Below are positions 5,166 to 12,097 of a stretch of 12,097 bases of DNA, piece by piece. The notes beneath the pieces were generated by a model. It ran no database searches. It saw only the letters and a list, made by a program, of their open reading frames with translations, and had not been told where the DNA came from. Position 1 is the first letter of the stretch. Every line of letters begins with the position of its first letter. A program made the position numbers and the translations under genes. Source of the DNA: Syntrophaceae bacterium UBA6112 (GTDB lineage: Bacteria; Desulfobacterota; Syntrophia; Syntrophales; UBA5619); contig DIWG01000080.1 of NCBI GenBank assembly GCA_002423465.1, positions 29,486 through 41,582 of the forward strand, read 5' to 3'.

Positions 5166-5645
5166 TTGAGGAGATACGAAACCATACTGATCGCTCATGT
5201 CGACCTGTCCGAGGATGAACTGAGCAACCTCATCGCCCGACACGGTACGATCATCACGGATCAGAAGGGCATCCTGGTGAAAGTTGAGCGATGGGGAAAG
5301 AGGCGACTGGCCTACATCATCAAGAAGCAGCAGAGAGGGTTCTATATTCTGATGGATTATGTCGGCGAAACCGTCGTGGTCAACGAACTGGAAAGAAATC
5401 TCAAGATCAACGACAAGATTCTGAAGTTCATGACCGTCCTCAAGGATGACGCGGTTGACCCTGTCGCGCTGGAAAAAGAGATCGCGGAAGCCGCGCAGGG
5501 AACGGCCAAGAAGGAGGAGATCAATGTGATCGCCCCCGCAATGCCTCCTTCCGCCGCGCCGGTTGAAAGTTCCGCACCGCAGACGGCGGAGATTCAACAG
5601 ACGGTTCCGGAAGAAACGAAGACAGAAGCGAAGGGGGATCATTGA
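5166..5645 (+). CDS. rpsF: 30S ribosomal protein S6
   Basis: A 159-residue S6, which binds S18 on the 30S platform near helices 22-23 of 16S rRNA. The start MRRYETILI, GRRLAYIIKKQQRGFYI-like strand (WGKRRLAYIIKKQQRGFY) and the ERNLKINDKILKFMTV segment are diagnostic. The core ends near residue 97. A 60-residue low-complexity tail rich in Ala, Pro, Glu and Thr follows, so the protein is longer than the 95-135 residues common in the family. It begins at TTG 5166 with AAGGAGG eight bases upstream; no in-frame ATG fits the family start. The gene heads rpsF-rpsR-DUF2232-rplI-dnaB, and its stop TGA overlaps the region just before rpsR by two bases of spacing. There is no ssb between rpsF and rpsR, unlike in Bacillus. 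Confidence 0.97.
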   Translation: MRRYETILIAHVDLSEDELSNLIARHGTIITDQKGILVKVERWGKRRLAYIIKKQQRGFYILMDYVGETVVVNELERNLKINDKILKFMTVLKDDAVDPVALEKEIAEAAQGTAKKEEINVIAPAMPPSAAPVESSAPQTAEIQQTVPEETKTEAKGDH

Positions 5646-5647
5646 CT

Positions 5648-5923
5648 ATGGCGATAACACCTGCACCCAGAGGTCCCGCAAGAGGGGCCAGACCTCAGAA
5701 GAAGTTCTTTCACCGGAGGAAATTCTGCCGTTTCTGTACGGACTCGAACCTGAAGATCGAATTCAAGGAAACGCAGACTCTCCGGGATTTCACGACGGAG
5801 CGAGGCAAGATCATGCCTCGCCGGATTACGGGAAACTGTGCTAAACATCAGCGGGAACTGACCGTGGCCATCAAGCGGGCGCGGACGATTGCCTTGCTGC
5901 CTTTTGTCGTATCCGAAGGATAA
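5648..5923 (+). CDS. rpsR: 30S ribosomal protein S18
   Basis: A 91-residue S18, partner of S6 on the 30S platform. The signature TTERGKIMPRRITGNCAKHQR (here broken as ERGKIMPRRITG and NCAKHQR, 51-69) and the end RARTIALLPF are diagnostic. It keeps a zinc-type set Cys27-x2-Cys30 and Cys64-x2-His67 (CRFC and CAKH), the so-called C+ form. The first 20 residues are a basic, Pro/Gly/Arg-rich extension. ATG 5648 is two bases after the rpsF stop; AAGGGGG at 5631-5637 lies ten bases upstream. An in-frame TTG at 5642, overlapping the rpsF stop, is four bases from the same site and would add two residues. Close packing implies coupled translation with rpsF. Confidence 0.97.
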   Translation: MAITPAPRGPARGARPQKKFFHRRKFCRFCTDSNLKIEFKETQTLRDFTTERGKIMPRRITGNCAKHQRELTVAIKRARTIALLPFVVSEG

Positions 5924-5933
5924 GCGAAGGTGA

Positions 5934-5969
5934 GGCAACCGCTGCGGTAATCTGGCCGCTGCGGTTGCC
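5934..5969 (+). terminator. Hairpin after rpsR, likely attenuator or processing site
   Basis: GGCAACCGC-T-GCGG (5934-5947) pairs with CCGC-T-GCGGTTGCC (5956-5969): nine pairs, one T:T mismatch, four pairs, and an 8-base loop. It starts 11 bases after the rpsR stop. Only CCGTCTTTG follows, not a true T-run. It could partly terminate so that the ribosomal genes exceed the membrane protein gene, or mark an RNase cut or 3' end. No other feature is seen in the 268 bases between rpsR and the next start. Confidence 0.5.
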
Positions 5970-6191
5970 CCGTCTTTGCCGGAAAGGGAATCGGCTGTAC
6001 CGGTTTTTCCCCTGAATCGCAACTCCAGGACAAACATACGCCTCACTCCGCAAGAATATTTCATGAAGGGTTCGGTCGTTATGCTGAACGGATGATTGAA
6101 AGATATCGGCGGGACGTACTCTTTCAGGGGGCATTGCAGACGGCGGGTTCGGAACTTGGAAAGAGAAAAGGGTCCTTTATTTCATAACGGC

Positions 6192-7124
6192 ATGATCCGG
6201 GGTGGTGCGATCCTTTCGCTCACCTTTCTGTTCGCGGCCCTGATTCCTTATATCGGACCGATCGTCGTCATCCTCACACCGCTTCCGGTTCTCTACTACT
6301 TATCACTTCTGGGAAGGCGGCAGGGTTTGATCGTCCTGGCGGTTTCGTTCCTGGCGGCATACGGGATCCTTACCATTTCAGGGCAAAGCACCAACCTCCC
6401 CGTTCTGTTGATGATCTGTTTTATCGGTGTTCTGCTCTCCGAGATTCTGACACGACATTGGTCCATCGAAAAAACGTTTCTGTTGGCCTCGCTGGCGTTG
6501 TTCTGCTCTGCGGCCGGTTTTGTTCTTTATCTTGCCTTCCGCACCGGTATCGCGCCGTGGCAAATGATTGAGCATTATGTGTCCGGGATCGTTCTGGAAA
6601 ACATAAAATTATATTCCCAATTGAACATCGCGGAGGAGCAGATCCGGCTGATCCGGGAGAGCGCCCCGCAGATCACCCATCTTTTCACCGGAATCTTTCC
6701 CGCCCTGGCCATGTCCGGCGCTGTCTTCACGATCTGGATCAACCTGCTTGTCGGACGTTGGCTTTTCCGGATCAAGGGCTTAACATTCCCCGATTTCGGA
6801 GATCTGGCCGCATGGAAGGCCCCGGAGAAACTTGTCTGGATTCTGATCGCCGCCGGGGGGATGATCTTCGTCCCTGCTGAAGGGTTTACCATTGTCGGGC
6901 TAAACCTTCTGATCATCTGCGGTCTGATCTACCTGTTTCAAGGTCTCGCCATTGCCAGTTTTTTCTTTCGTGAAAAGCGGATTCCCATGATCGTCCGATG
7001 GCTTTTTTACGTCCTGATCCTGATTCAGCAATATATTCTGATTATTGTGATCGCCTTCGGTCTTTTCGACATGTGGGTCGATTTCCGAAAGCGGATCGGG
7101 GGAATTAAGAATGTCCCCGTATAA
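6192..7124 (+). CDS. DUF2232 (YybS-like) multi-pass membrane protein
   Basis: A 310-residue inner-membrane protein with about eight hydrophobic segments, near 5-30, 45-65, 70-86, 95-117, 165-188, 215-228, 232-258 and 266-292. The end GLAIASFFFREKRIP and GLFDMWVDFRKR is typical of DUF2232, a family often found between rpsR and rplI; its role is unknown. The start is unsure. ATG 6192 gives a short MIRGG before the first helix and the usual family length, but has no good ribosome site. TTG 6096 is also in frame and would add 32 charged residues, and TTG 6156 is a third choice. The poor ribosome site suggests weak translation compared with its ribosomal neighbours. Confidence 0.82.
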   Translation: MIRGGAILSLTFLFAALIPYIGPIVVILTPLPVLYYLSLLGRRQGLIVLAVSFLAAYGILTISGQSTNLPVLLMICFIGVLLSEILTRHWSIEKTFLLASLALFCSAAGFVLYLAFRTGIAPWQMIEHYVSGIVLENIKLYSQLNIAEEQIRLIRESAPQITHLFTGIFPALAMSGAVFTIWINLLVGRWLFRIKGLTFPDFGDLAAWKAPEKLVWILIAAGGMIFVPAEGFTIVGLNLLIICGLIYLFQGLAIASFFFREKRIPMIVRWLFYVLILIQQYILIIVIAFGLFDMWVDFRKRIGGIKNVPV

Positions 7125-7175
7125 ATCAATCCGGATGAAGGCTGTTATTGCCGACATCCCTCAAGGAGGAACAAC

Positions 7176-7622
7176 ATGAAGGTCATTTTAAAGCAGAATG
7201 TGGAATCTCTCGGCAAGGCGGGGGATCTGGTCAAAGTTGCAGATGGTTATGCCCGGAATTTTCTGATTCCCAAGGGACTCGCAGCCGAGGCGAACAGCCG
7301 GAACCTGAAGGCCTTCGACCACGAAAAGCAGCGAATTCTGCAGCATGCGGAGAAGATTCAGAAACAGGCCGAAGAAACGGCGGCCCGATTGAGCGCGGTG
7401 AGCTGTACGATCGCCCGCCGTGTCGGCGAGCAGGAGAAACTCTTCGGTTCCGTGGGTGCGAAAGATATCGAAGAGGCGTTGATCGCCCAAGGGGTTGAGA
7501 TCGAGAAGAAAAGCGTCCTTCTGGATGAACCGATCAGGGCGCTCGGCGAATTTCCCGTCCGGATCAAACTCAGCGCCGGTTTGACCGCCGAGATCAAGGT
7601 CGTCGTCGTGGCCGAATCTTGA
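7176..7622 (+). CDS. rplI: 50S ribosomal protein L9
   Basis: A 148-residue L9 of standard length, which binds domain V of 23S rRNA at the L1 stalk base and helps keep frame. The N-terminal domain MKVILKQNVESLGKAGDLVK and the GYARNFLIPKGLA motif (24-36) are diagnostic. A long connecting helix (about 41-75) leads to the C-terminal domain with KLFGSVGAKDIEEAL (88-102). ATG 7176 has AAGGAGGA five bases upstream, the strongest ribosome site of the operon. It follows the DUF2232 gene by 51 bases and precedes dnaB by 34. Confidence 0.98.
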   Translation: MKVILKQNVESLGKAGDLVKVADGYARNFLIPKGLAAEANSRNLKAFDHEKQRILQHAEKIQKQAEETAARLSAVSCTIARRVGEQEKLFGSVGAKDIEEALIAQGVEIEKKSVLLDEPIRALGEFPVRIKLSAGLTAEIKVVVVAES

Positions 7623-7656
7623 CCGTGTTCAACGATATTGCACGAGGACTTTTCCC

Positions 7657-9012
7657 ATGAAAGACATTGATTCCTCCCTGCACAAGGTGCCTCCTCAGAA
7701 CCTTGAAGCGGAACAGTCCGTTTTGGGGGGTATCCTGCTGGACAATCTGGCTCTAAACACGGTTTTGGAGGTGCTGGACGCGTCCGATTTCTACAGCGAT
7801 GCCCACCGGAGGATCTTTACCGCCATCATTGAGCTTTCCAACCGGAACGAACCATGCGATCTGATCACGCTGAGCAACATTCTCAAGGATCAGAAGCGGA
7901 TGGAACAGGTTGGGGGAACGGCCTATCTCGCCTCGCTGGTGGACAATGTCGCCTCGGCGGCAAACATCGCTTATTATGCCAAGATCATTAAAGAAAAGAG
8001 CATCCTTCGTCGGCTCATCGGTTCGGCGACCGAGATTCTCACCAAGAGCTACGACGCAGGAATGGATGTCGATCATATCCTCGACGAGGCGGAACATGCC
8101 ATCTTCGAAATCTCGGAAAACAAAATTCGCCCTTCTTTTTACCCGATCCGGGACATCATCAAGGACAGCTTTAAAACCATCGAGCGGCTTTACGCCAAAA
8201 AAGAGCTGATCACGGGGGTGGCGACCGGCTTCGACAAGCTGGACGACCTGACCTCGGGCCTCCAGAACTCTGATCTGATCATCATTGCGGGCCGCCCGAG
8301 CATGGGCAAGACCGCCTTTGCGCTGAACATCGCCCAGTATGCCGCACTCGAAATGGGCGTCCCGGTTGCGATCTTCTCTCTTGAAATGGCCAGGGAGCAG
8401 CTCGCGACACGCATGCTCGCGGCGGAGGCCCGCGTCGACTCCCAGCGTCTCCGCAAGGGGTTTCTCGGGGAGACCGACTGGCCGAAACTAACCACCGCCG
8501 CCGGTCGTCTCTCGGATGCCCCGATCTACATCGACGATACGCCGGCGATCACCGTGATCGAGATGAAGGCCAAATCCAGGCGCCTCAAAGCCGAGGCGGG
8601 TCTGGGGCTGATCATCCTTGATTATCTGCAACTGATGAGGGGAAGCGCCTACAAAGATTCGCGGGAACAGGAAATCTCGGAAATCAGCCGCTCCCTGAAG
8701 GCCCTCGCAAAGGAACTCACTTTGCCGGTGATCGCCCTGTCGCAGTTGAACCGCAAGGTGGAGGACCGAACCAACCGCCGCCCGCAGATGGCGGATCTCC
8801 GTGAATCCGGGGCGATCGAACAGGATGCGGACGTGATTGCCTTCATCTACCGGGACGAGGTGTACAACCGGTCAGAAGACAACACAGAGAAAGGGATCGC
8901 CGAGATCATCATCGGCAAGCAACGAAACGGACCGACGGGCATCGTCAAGCTGACCTTCCAGGAGAAATACACCCGTTTCGAGAATCTGGCCCACGGCAAC
9001 GAGGGTGCTTAG
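7657..9012 (+). CDS. dnaB: Replicative DNA helicase DnaB
   Basis: A 451-residue hexameric 5'-3' helicase that unwinds the fork and works with DnaG primase. The N-terminal domain (about 11-115) has PPQNLEAEQSVLGGILLD. A linker leads to the RecA-like domain with Walker A GRPSMGKT (212-219), SLEM (241-244, catalytic Glu243), Walker B IILDYLQLM (319-327), ALSQLNRKVE (360-369), DLRESGAIEQDAD (380-392) and the arginine-finger region GKQRNGPTG (420-428). No intein interrupts the Walker A or other usual intein sites. ATG 7657 has GAGGA eight bases upstream. It is the last gene of the rpsF unit. Its TAG stop overlaps the stop of rpoH on the other strand. Confidence 0.98.
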   Translation: MKDIDSSLHKVPPQNLEAEQSVLGGILLDNLALNTVLEVLDASDFYSDAHRRIFTAIIELSNRNEPCDLITLSNILKDQKRMEQVGGTAYLASLVDNVASAANIAYYAKIIKEKSILRRLIGSATEILTKSYDAGMDVDHILDEAEHAIFEISENKIRPSFYPIRDIIKDSFKTIERLYAKKELITGVATGFDKLDDLTSGLQNSDLIIIAGRPSMGKTAFALNIAQYAALEMGVPVAIFSLEMAREQLATRMLAAEARVDSQRLRKGFLGETDWPKLTTAAGRLSDAPIYIDDTPAITVIEMKAKSRRLKAEAGLGLIILDYLQLMRGSAYKDSREQEISEISRSLKALAKELTLPVIALSQLNRKVEDRTNRRPQMADLRESGAIEQDADVIAFIYRDEVYNRSEDNTEKGIAEIIIGKQRNGPTGIVKLTFQEKYTRFENLAHGNEGA

Positions 9013-9869
9013 GCCGAAAGCAGTTTGGTTTCTTTCCCCAGGTAGGGAATGGCGAGGGCCAGTTTGCGGAGGGCCTGCTTTTCGATCTGCCGGGCACGCT
9101 CCCGGGTGATGTGATAGCGGTCGCCGATCGCCTGGAGGGTCAGGGGATTGTCCGCCATCACCCGATTCCGAATGATGAAAACCTCCTTTTCGTTGAGTCC
9201 GGTCAGCGCCCCCGCAATGTTGTTCTGGACGAGCTCCATCTCCTCCTTGCGAATCAGCGCCGCCTCCTGATCCTCGCCGTCATAGGTCAGTAAATCCATG
9301 TGCGTGGAATCACCATCTTCGCTCACGCTGGCATCCAGGGAAAAATCGCGGCCGCTCATCCGCATCTCCATATCCGCGATCTCATCCGGCCGGACCCCGA
9401 GGGTTTCGGCAATTTCTGCGAATTCCGGACGTTTCTCGGAGAGACCCTCCAACCTCTTCCGGGCCTGGCTGAGCTTGAAGAAGAGCTTCCGCTGGGCCTG
9501 CGTCGTTCCGATCTTGACCAAGCTCCATGATTTGATGATATAGTTCTGGATATAGGCGCGGATCCACCAGACGGCATAGGAGATGAGGCGGTAGCCCCGG
9601 TAGGGATCGAACTTCTTCACGGCATGCATGAGGCCGATGTTCCCCTCTTGAACCAGGTCGGCCAACTTGATGCCGTAATTCCTGTATTCGTGGGCGATTT
9701 TGACGACGAAACGCAGATTCGAGACAACGAGCTTCTCTGCTGCGTCCATGTCGTTGAACTTCTTCAGCCTCACGGCCAGGCGAAACTCCTCATCCGCCGT
9801 CAGGATTGCAAAACGGTTGATCTCCGCCATGTAGAGATCGAGTGTCCCTGTAACCGCCGGAACTTCCAA
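9009..9869 (-). CDS. rpoH: RNA polymerase heat-shock sigma factor RpoH (sigma-32)
   Basis: A sigma-70 family factor without region 1.1, close in length to E. coli RpoH (284). Counting from TTG 9869 (286 residues), region 2 has DLVQEGNIGLMHAVKKFDP (71-89) and LISYAVWWIRAYIQNYI. The RpoH box QRKLFFKL (126-133) sets it apart from other sigma factors. Region 4.2 is LTLQAIGDRYHITRERARQ (243-261). I chose TTG 9869 because GGAGGAG (9881-9875) sits five bases upstream. The longer in-frame TTG at 9893 would start only about five bases from the predicted transcript start. The gene diverges from clpB, a classic RpoH target, and converges on dnaB with overlapping stops. Confidence 0.93.
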   Translation of the reverse strand: MEVPAVTGTLDLYMAEINRFAILTADEEFRLAVRLKKFNDMDAAEKLVVSNLRFVVKIAHEYRNYGIKLADLVQEGNIGLMHAVKKFDPYRGYRLISYAVWWIRAYIQNYIIKSWSLVKIGTTQAQRKLFFKLSQARKRLEGLSEKRPEFAEIAETLGVRPDEIADMEMRMSGRDFSLDASVSEDGDSTHMDLLTYDGEDQEAALIRKEEMELVQNNIAGALTGLNEKEVFIIRNRVMADNPLTLQAIGDRYHITRERARQIEKQALRKLALAIPYLGKETKLLSA

Positions 9870-9904
9870 ATTCTCTCCTCCATGGTTCTCCAAACTTCCA
9901 CTCT

Positions 9905-9933
9905 TTTATACAAGGATGTCTCCGGATCGTCAA
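9905..9933 (-). promoter_or_regulatory. rpoH: Sigma-70 promoter of rpoH
   Basis: On the - strand -35 TTGACG (9933-9928), a 17-bp spacer and -10 TATAAA (9910-9905) each match 5 of 6 consensus bases. The start of transcription would be near 9898, giving a leader of about 29 bases with GGAGGAG before TTG 9869. Confidence 0.7.
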
Positions 9934-9971
9934 TCCCTTTCGCTCCGGTTGGTTTGTGCCGTTCCGTATTC

Positions 9972-9998
9972 TTGACATCTTCTTCCGGGATGTTTAAT
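9972..9998 (+). promoter_or_regulatory. clpB: Candidate clpB promoter
   Basis: TTGACA (9972-9977) is followed by TTTAAT (9993-9998) at 15 bp or TAATCT (9995-10000) at 17 bp. The preceding C gives CTTGACA, close to the CTTGAA -35 of sigma-32 promoters, but the -10 side (CCGGGATGT) is a poor match to CCCCATnT. So either a housekeeping or an RpoH promoter is possible; RpoH control is expected from the known biology of clpB. No CIRCE element is seen. Confidence 0.45.
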
Positions 9999-10041
9999 CT
10001 ACGGTCGCAATTTAGAAAGTAAAAAGAGGGGGAAACTTGCG

Positions 10042-12097
10042 ATGAGATTCGATAAGTTCACGCTAAAAGTCCAGGAAGCGCTTCAGGAGGCGCAAGGTCT
10101 GGCCGCGCAGTACGGCCACCAGGCGCTTGACGTGGAACATCTGTTCGTCTCTTTTTTAAAACAACCGGAGGGCATCGTCTCCGTCATCCTTAAAAAACTC
10201 GGTGCCGATCCCCGCCGGATTGAAGGCGAGGTCCGGAAATCCCTCGAAAAATTGCCGAGTATTCAGGGCGCCGCCGGCCAGTCTTATATGACACCGCGTC
10301 TAAATCGTGTTCTGGATGCCGGATTGAGCGAGGCGGCGCGTCTCACAGACGAGTATGTCAGCGCCGAACACATCCTCGTCGCGATGGCCGATGAAAAGGA
10401 AGGACCGCTTGCGAAAATCCTCACGGCCAACGGCATCACGAAAGATGCGATCTTCAAGGTTCTCGTGGAGATTCGCGGAAACCAGCGCATCACCGATCCC
10501 AATCCGGAGGAGAAATACCAGGCGCTCAAACGCTATGCCCGCGATTTCAATGAACTTGCCCGGAGCGGTTCTTTCGATCCCGTGATCGGCCGGGACGAGG
10601 AGATCCGCCGGGTAATGCAGGTCCTTTCACGCCGGACGAAAAACAACCCCGTCCTGATCGGAGAGCCGGGGGTCGGCAAGACGGCAATCGTTGAGGGTTT
10701 GGCGCAACGGATCGTCAACGGCGACGTACCGGAAAATCTCAAAGACAAGAGGGTCATCGGACTCGATATCGGCGCCCTTGTCGCCGGCGCAAAGTACCGC
10801 GGCGAGTTCGAGGATCGGCTGAAGGCGGTTCTGAAAGAGGTGACCGCCGCCCAGGGGGAGATCGTCCTTTTCATCGATGAGATCCACACGGTGGTCGGCG
10901 CCGGTGCCGCGGAGGGATCCGTCGACGCCTCAAACATGCTGAAACCCGCCCTGGCGCGGGGAGAGCTGCGCTGTGTCGGCGCGACCACGCTGAACGAATA
11001 CCGGAAACACATCGAAAAAGACCCGGCGCTCGAAAGGCGTTTTCAGCCGATCCTGGTTAAGGAGCCTTCGGTGGAGGATACGATCGCCATTCTCCGGGGA
11101 CTCAAGGAACGGTATGAGGTCCATCATGGCGTCCGTATCAAGGACGCGGCCATCATCGCCGCGGCGACCCTTTCCAACCGTTACATCAGCGACCGGTTTC
11201 TGCCGGATAAGGCCGTTGATCTGATTGACGAGGCTGCTTCGCGCCTCCGGATCGAACTGGACAGCCTGCCGGTGGAGATTGACGCGCTGGAGAGGCGCGT
11301 CATCCAGCTTGAAATCGAGCGGCAGTCGCTGAAGAATGAAACCGACCGAACCTCGGTGGAGCGGCGCGACAAAATCGAAAAGGAGCTGGCGGAACTCCGG
11401 GAAAACATGGATCGGATGAAGCTCCATTGGACACAAGAGAAGGATGCCATCAGGGCGATCCAGGCCATCAAGGGTCAAATCGAATCCCTGCGAATCGAGG
11501 AACAGAACGCCCAACGAAGCGGCGACCTCGCCCGGGCTGCGGAGATCCGTTACGGAAAACTCGTCGAACTGAACCGCGAACTGGAGGCTGAAAACCAAAA
11601 GCTCTCGGAGGTACAGCAGGACAAACAGATGCTCAAGGAAGAGGTCGGGGAGGAGGACATCGCCGAGGTCGTGGCCAACTGGACCGGCATCCCCGTATCC
11701 CGGATGCTGGAGGGCGACGTCCAGAAACTGATCCGGATGGAGGATCGCCTCCGGCAACGGGTCATCGGACAGGAGGATGGGATTGCGGCGGTCTCCAGCG
11801 CGTTGCGCCGGGCCCGTTCCGGTCTCCAGGACCCGAACCGTCCGATCGGTTCCTTCATATTCCTGGGTCCCACGGGTGTCGGCAAGACGGAGTTGGCCAA
11901 GGCGCTGGCCGAGTTCATGTTCGACAACGAACAGGCCTTGATCCGTATCGACATGTCGGAATTCATGGAGAAACATTCCGTGGCCCGCCTGATCGGCGCT
12001 CCGCCGGGGTATGTCGGATACGACGAAGGGGGCCATCTGACCGAGGCCGTTCGGCGCAGACCCTATTCGGTCCTGCTGTTCGACGAGATCGAAAAGG
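10042..12097 (+). CDS. clpB: Chaperone ClpB (AAA+ disaggregase), N-terminal 685 codons
   Basis: The frame is open from ATG 10042 to the right edge, so about 175 of roughly 860 residues are missing. GAGGGGG lies nine bases upstream of the start. ClpB forms a cytoplasmic hexamer that threads aggregated proteins and hands them to DnaK. The Clp N domain spans about 1-145. NBD1 has Walker A GEPGVGKT (207-214), pore loop GAKYRGEFEDR (Tyr251), Walker B VLFIDEIH (275-282) and arginine fingers LERRF (Arg332, Arg333). A charged coiled-coil middle domain at about 411-533 marks ClpB rather than ClpA or ClpC. NBD2 shows Walker A GPTGVGKT (609-616), pore loop PPGYVGYDEGG (Tyr657) and Walker B LLFDEIEK (678-685), where the window ends. 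Confidence 0.97.
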   Translation, partial: MRFDKFTLKVQEALQEAQGLAAQYGHQALDVEHLFVSFLKQPEGIVSVILKKLGADPRRIEGEVRKSLEKLPSIQGAAGQSYMTPRLNRVLDAGLSEAARLTDEYVSAEHILVAMADEKEGPLAKILTANGITKDAIFKVLVEIRGNQRITDPNPEEKYQALKRYARDFNELARSGSFDPVIGRDEEIRRVMQVLSRRTKNNPVLIGEPGVGKTAIVEGLAQRIVNGDVPENLKDKRVIGLDIGALVAGAKYRGEFEDRLKAVLKEVTAAQGEIVLFIDEIHTVVGAGAAEGSVDASNMLKPALARGELRCVGATTLNEYRKHIEKDPALERRFQPILVKEPSVEDTIAILRGLKERYEVHHGVRIKDAAIIAAATLSNRYISDRFLPDKAVDLIDEAASRLRIELDSLPVEIDALERRVIQLEIERQSLKNETDRTSVERRDKIEKELAELRENMDRMKLHWTQEKDAIRAIQAIKGQIESLRIEEQNAQRSGDLARAAEIRYGKLVELNRELEAENQKLSEVQQDKQMLKEEVGEEDIAEVVANWTGIPVSRMLEGDVQKLIRMEDRLRQRVIGQEDGIAAVSSALRRARSGLQDPNRPIGSFIFLGPTGVGKTELAKALAEFMFDNEQALIRIDMSEFMEKHSVARLIGAPPGYVGYDEGGHLTEAVRRRPYSVLLFDEIEK

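Noticed and set aside
6096..6191. Longer start (TTG 6096) for the DUF2232 gene
   Set aside because: It would add 32 charged residues not usual in the family and has no ribosome site; kept as an alternative only.
9971..10041. CIRCE element upstream of clpB
   Set aside because: No TTAGCACTC/GAGTGCTAA-like arms are present; only TTAGAAAGT appears, without a partner.
10930..12036. 368-codon open frame on the - strand
   Set aside because: It lies entirely antisense to clpB, whose motifs (Walker A and B, pore loops) are unmistakable; the frame is open only because of the codon bias of clpB.

Overview
The window holds core housekeeping genes of a Gram-negative anaerobe, most likely a member of the Desulfobacterota (former Deltaproteobacteria), perhaps a Syntrophales-like syntroph. 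This placement is an inference. It rests on the gene order rpsF-rpsR-DUF2232-rplI-dnaB, on a formate dehydrogenase next to a formate/nitrite channel, on an RpoH-type heat-shock sigma factor, and on a periplasmic AMIN/Amidase_3/LysM amidase. No phage, insertion sequence, CRISPR array or defence island is visible.

Region 1 (1-2610, + strand) is formate metabolism and a small membrane operon. It has the 3' end of a molybdopterin formate dehydrogenase alpha subunit, a 160-bp leader with two hairpins, a complete FNT-family channel, a two-helix membrane protein with an OB-fold domain, and a 47-residue hydrophobic protein. A strong 13-bp hairpin closes the group. Region 2 (2773-4741, - strand) has a small DUF4177-like protein behind a good sigma-70 promoter overlapped by a symmetric inverted repeat, then an N-acetylmuramoyl-L-alanine amidase with its own terminator.

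Region 3 (4969-9012, + strand) starts with tRNA-Arg(CCG). It continues through a structured rpsF leader that resembles the S6:S18 autoregulatory RNA, then rpsF, rpsR, an intercistronic hairpin, a DUF2232 membrane protein, rplI and the replicative helicase dnaB. This couples ribosomal proteins S6, S18 and L9 to the replication helicase. Region 4 (9009-12097) has rpoH on the - strand, converging on dnaB with overlapping stop codons and diverging from clpB. clpB runs off the right edge after 685 codons. ClpB is a classic RpoH target, so the divergent pair makes a small heat-shock module.

Most of the window is ordinary core genome. The points worth a second look are regulatory: the rpsF leader that can hide its own Shine-Dalgarno, the operator-like repeat over the DUF4177 promoter, the unlisted 47-residue membrane protein, the stop-to-stop overlap of dnaB and rpoH, and a G1:U72 pair in the tRNA.
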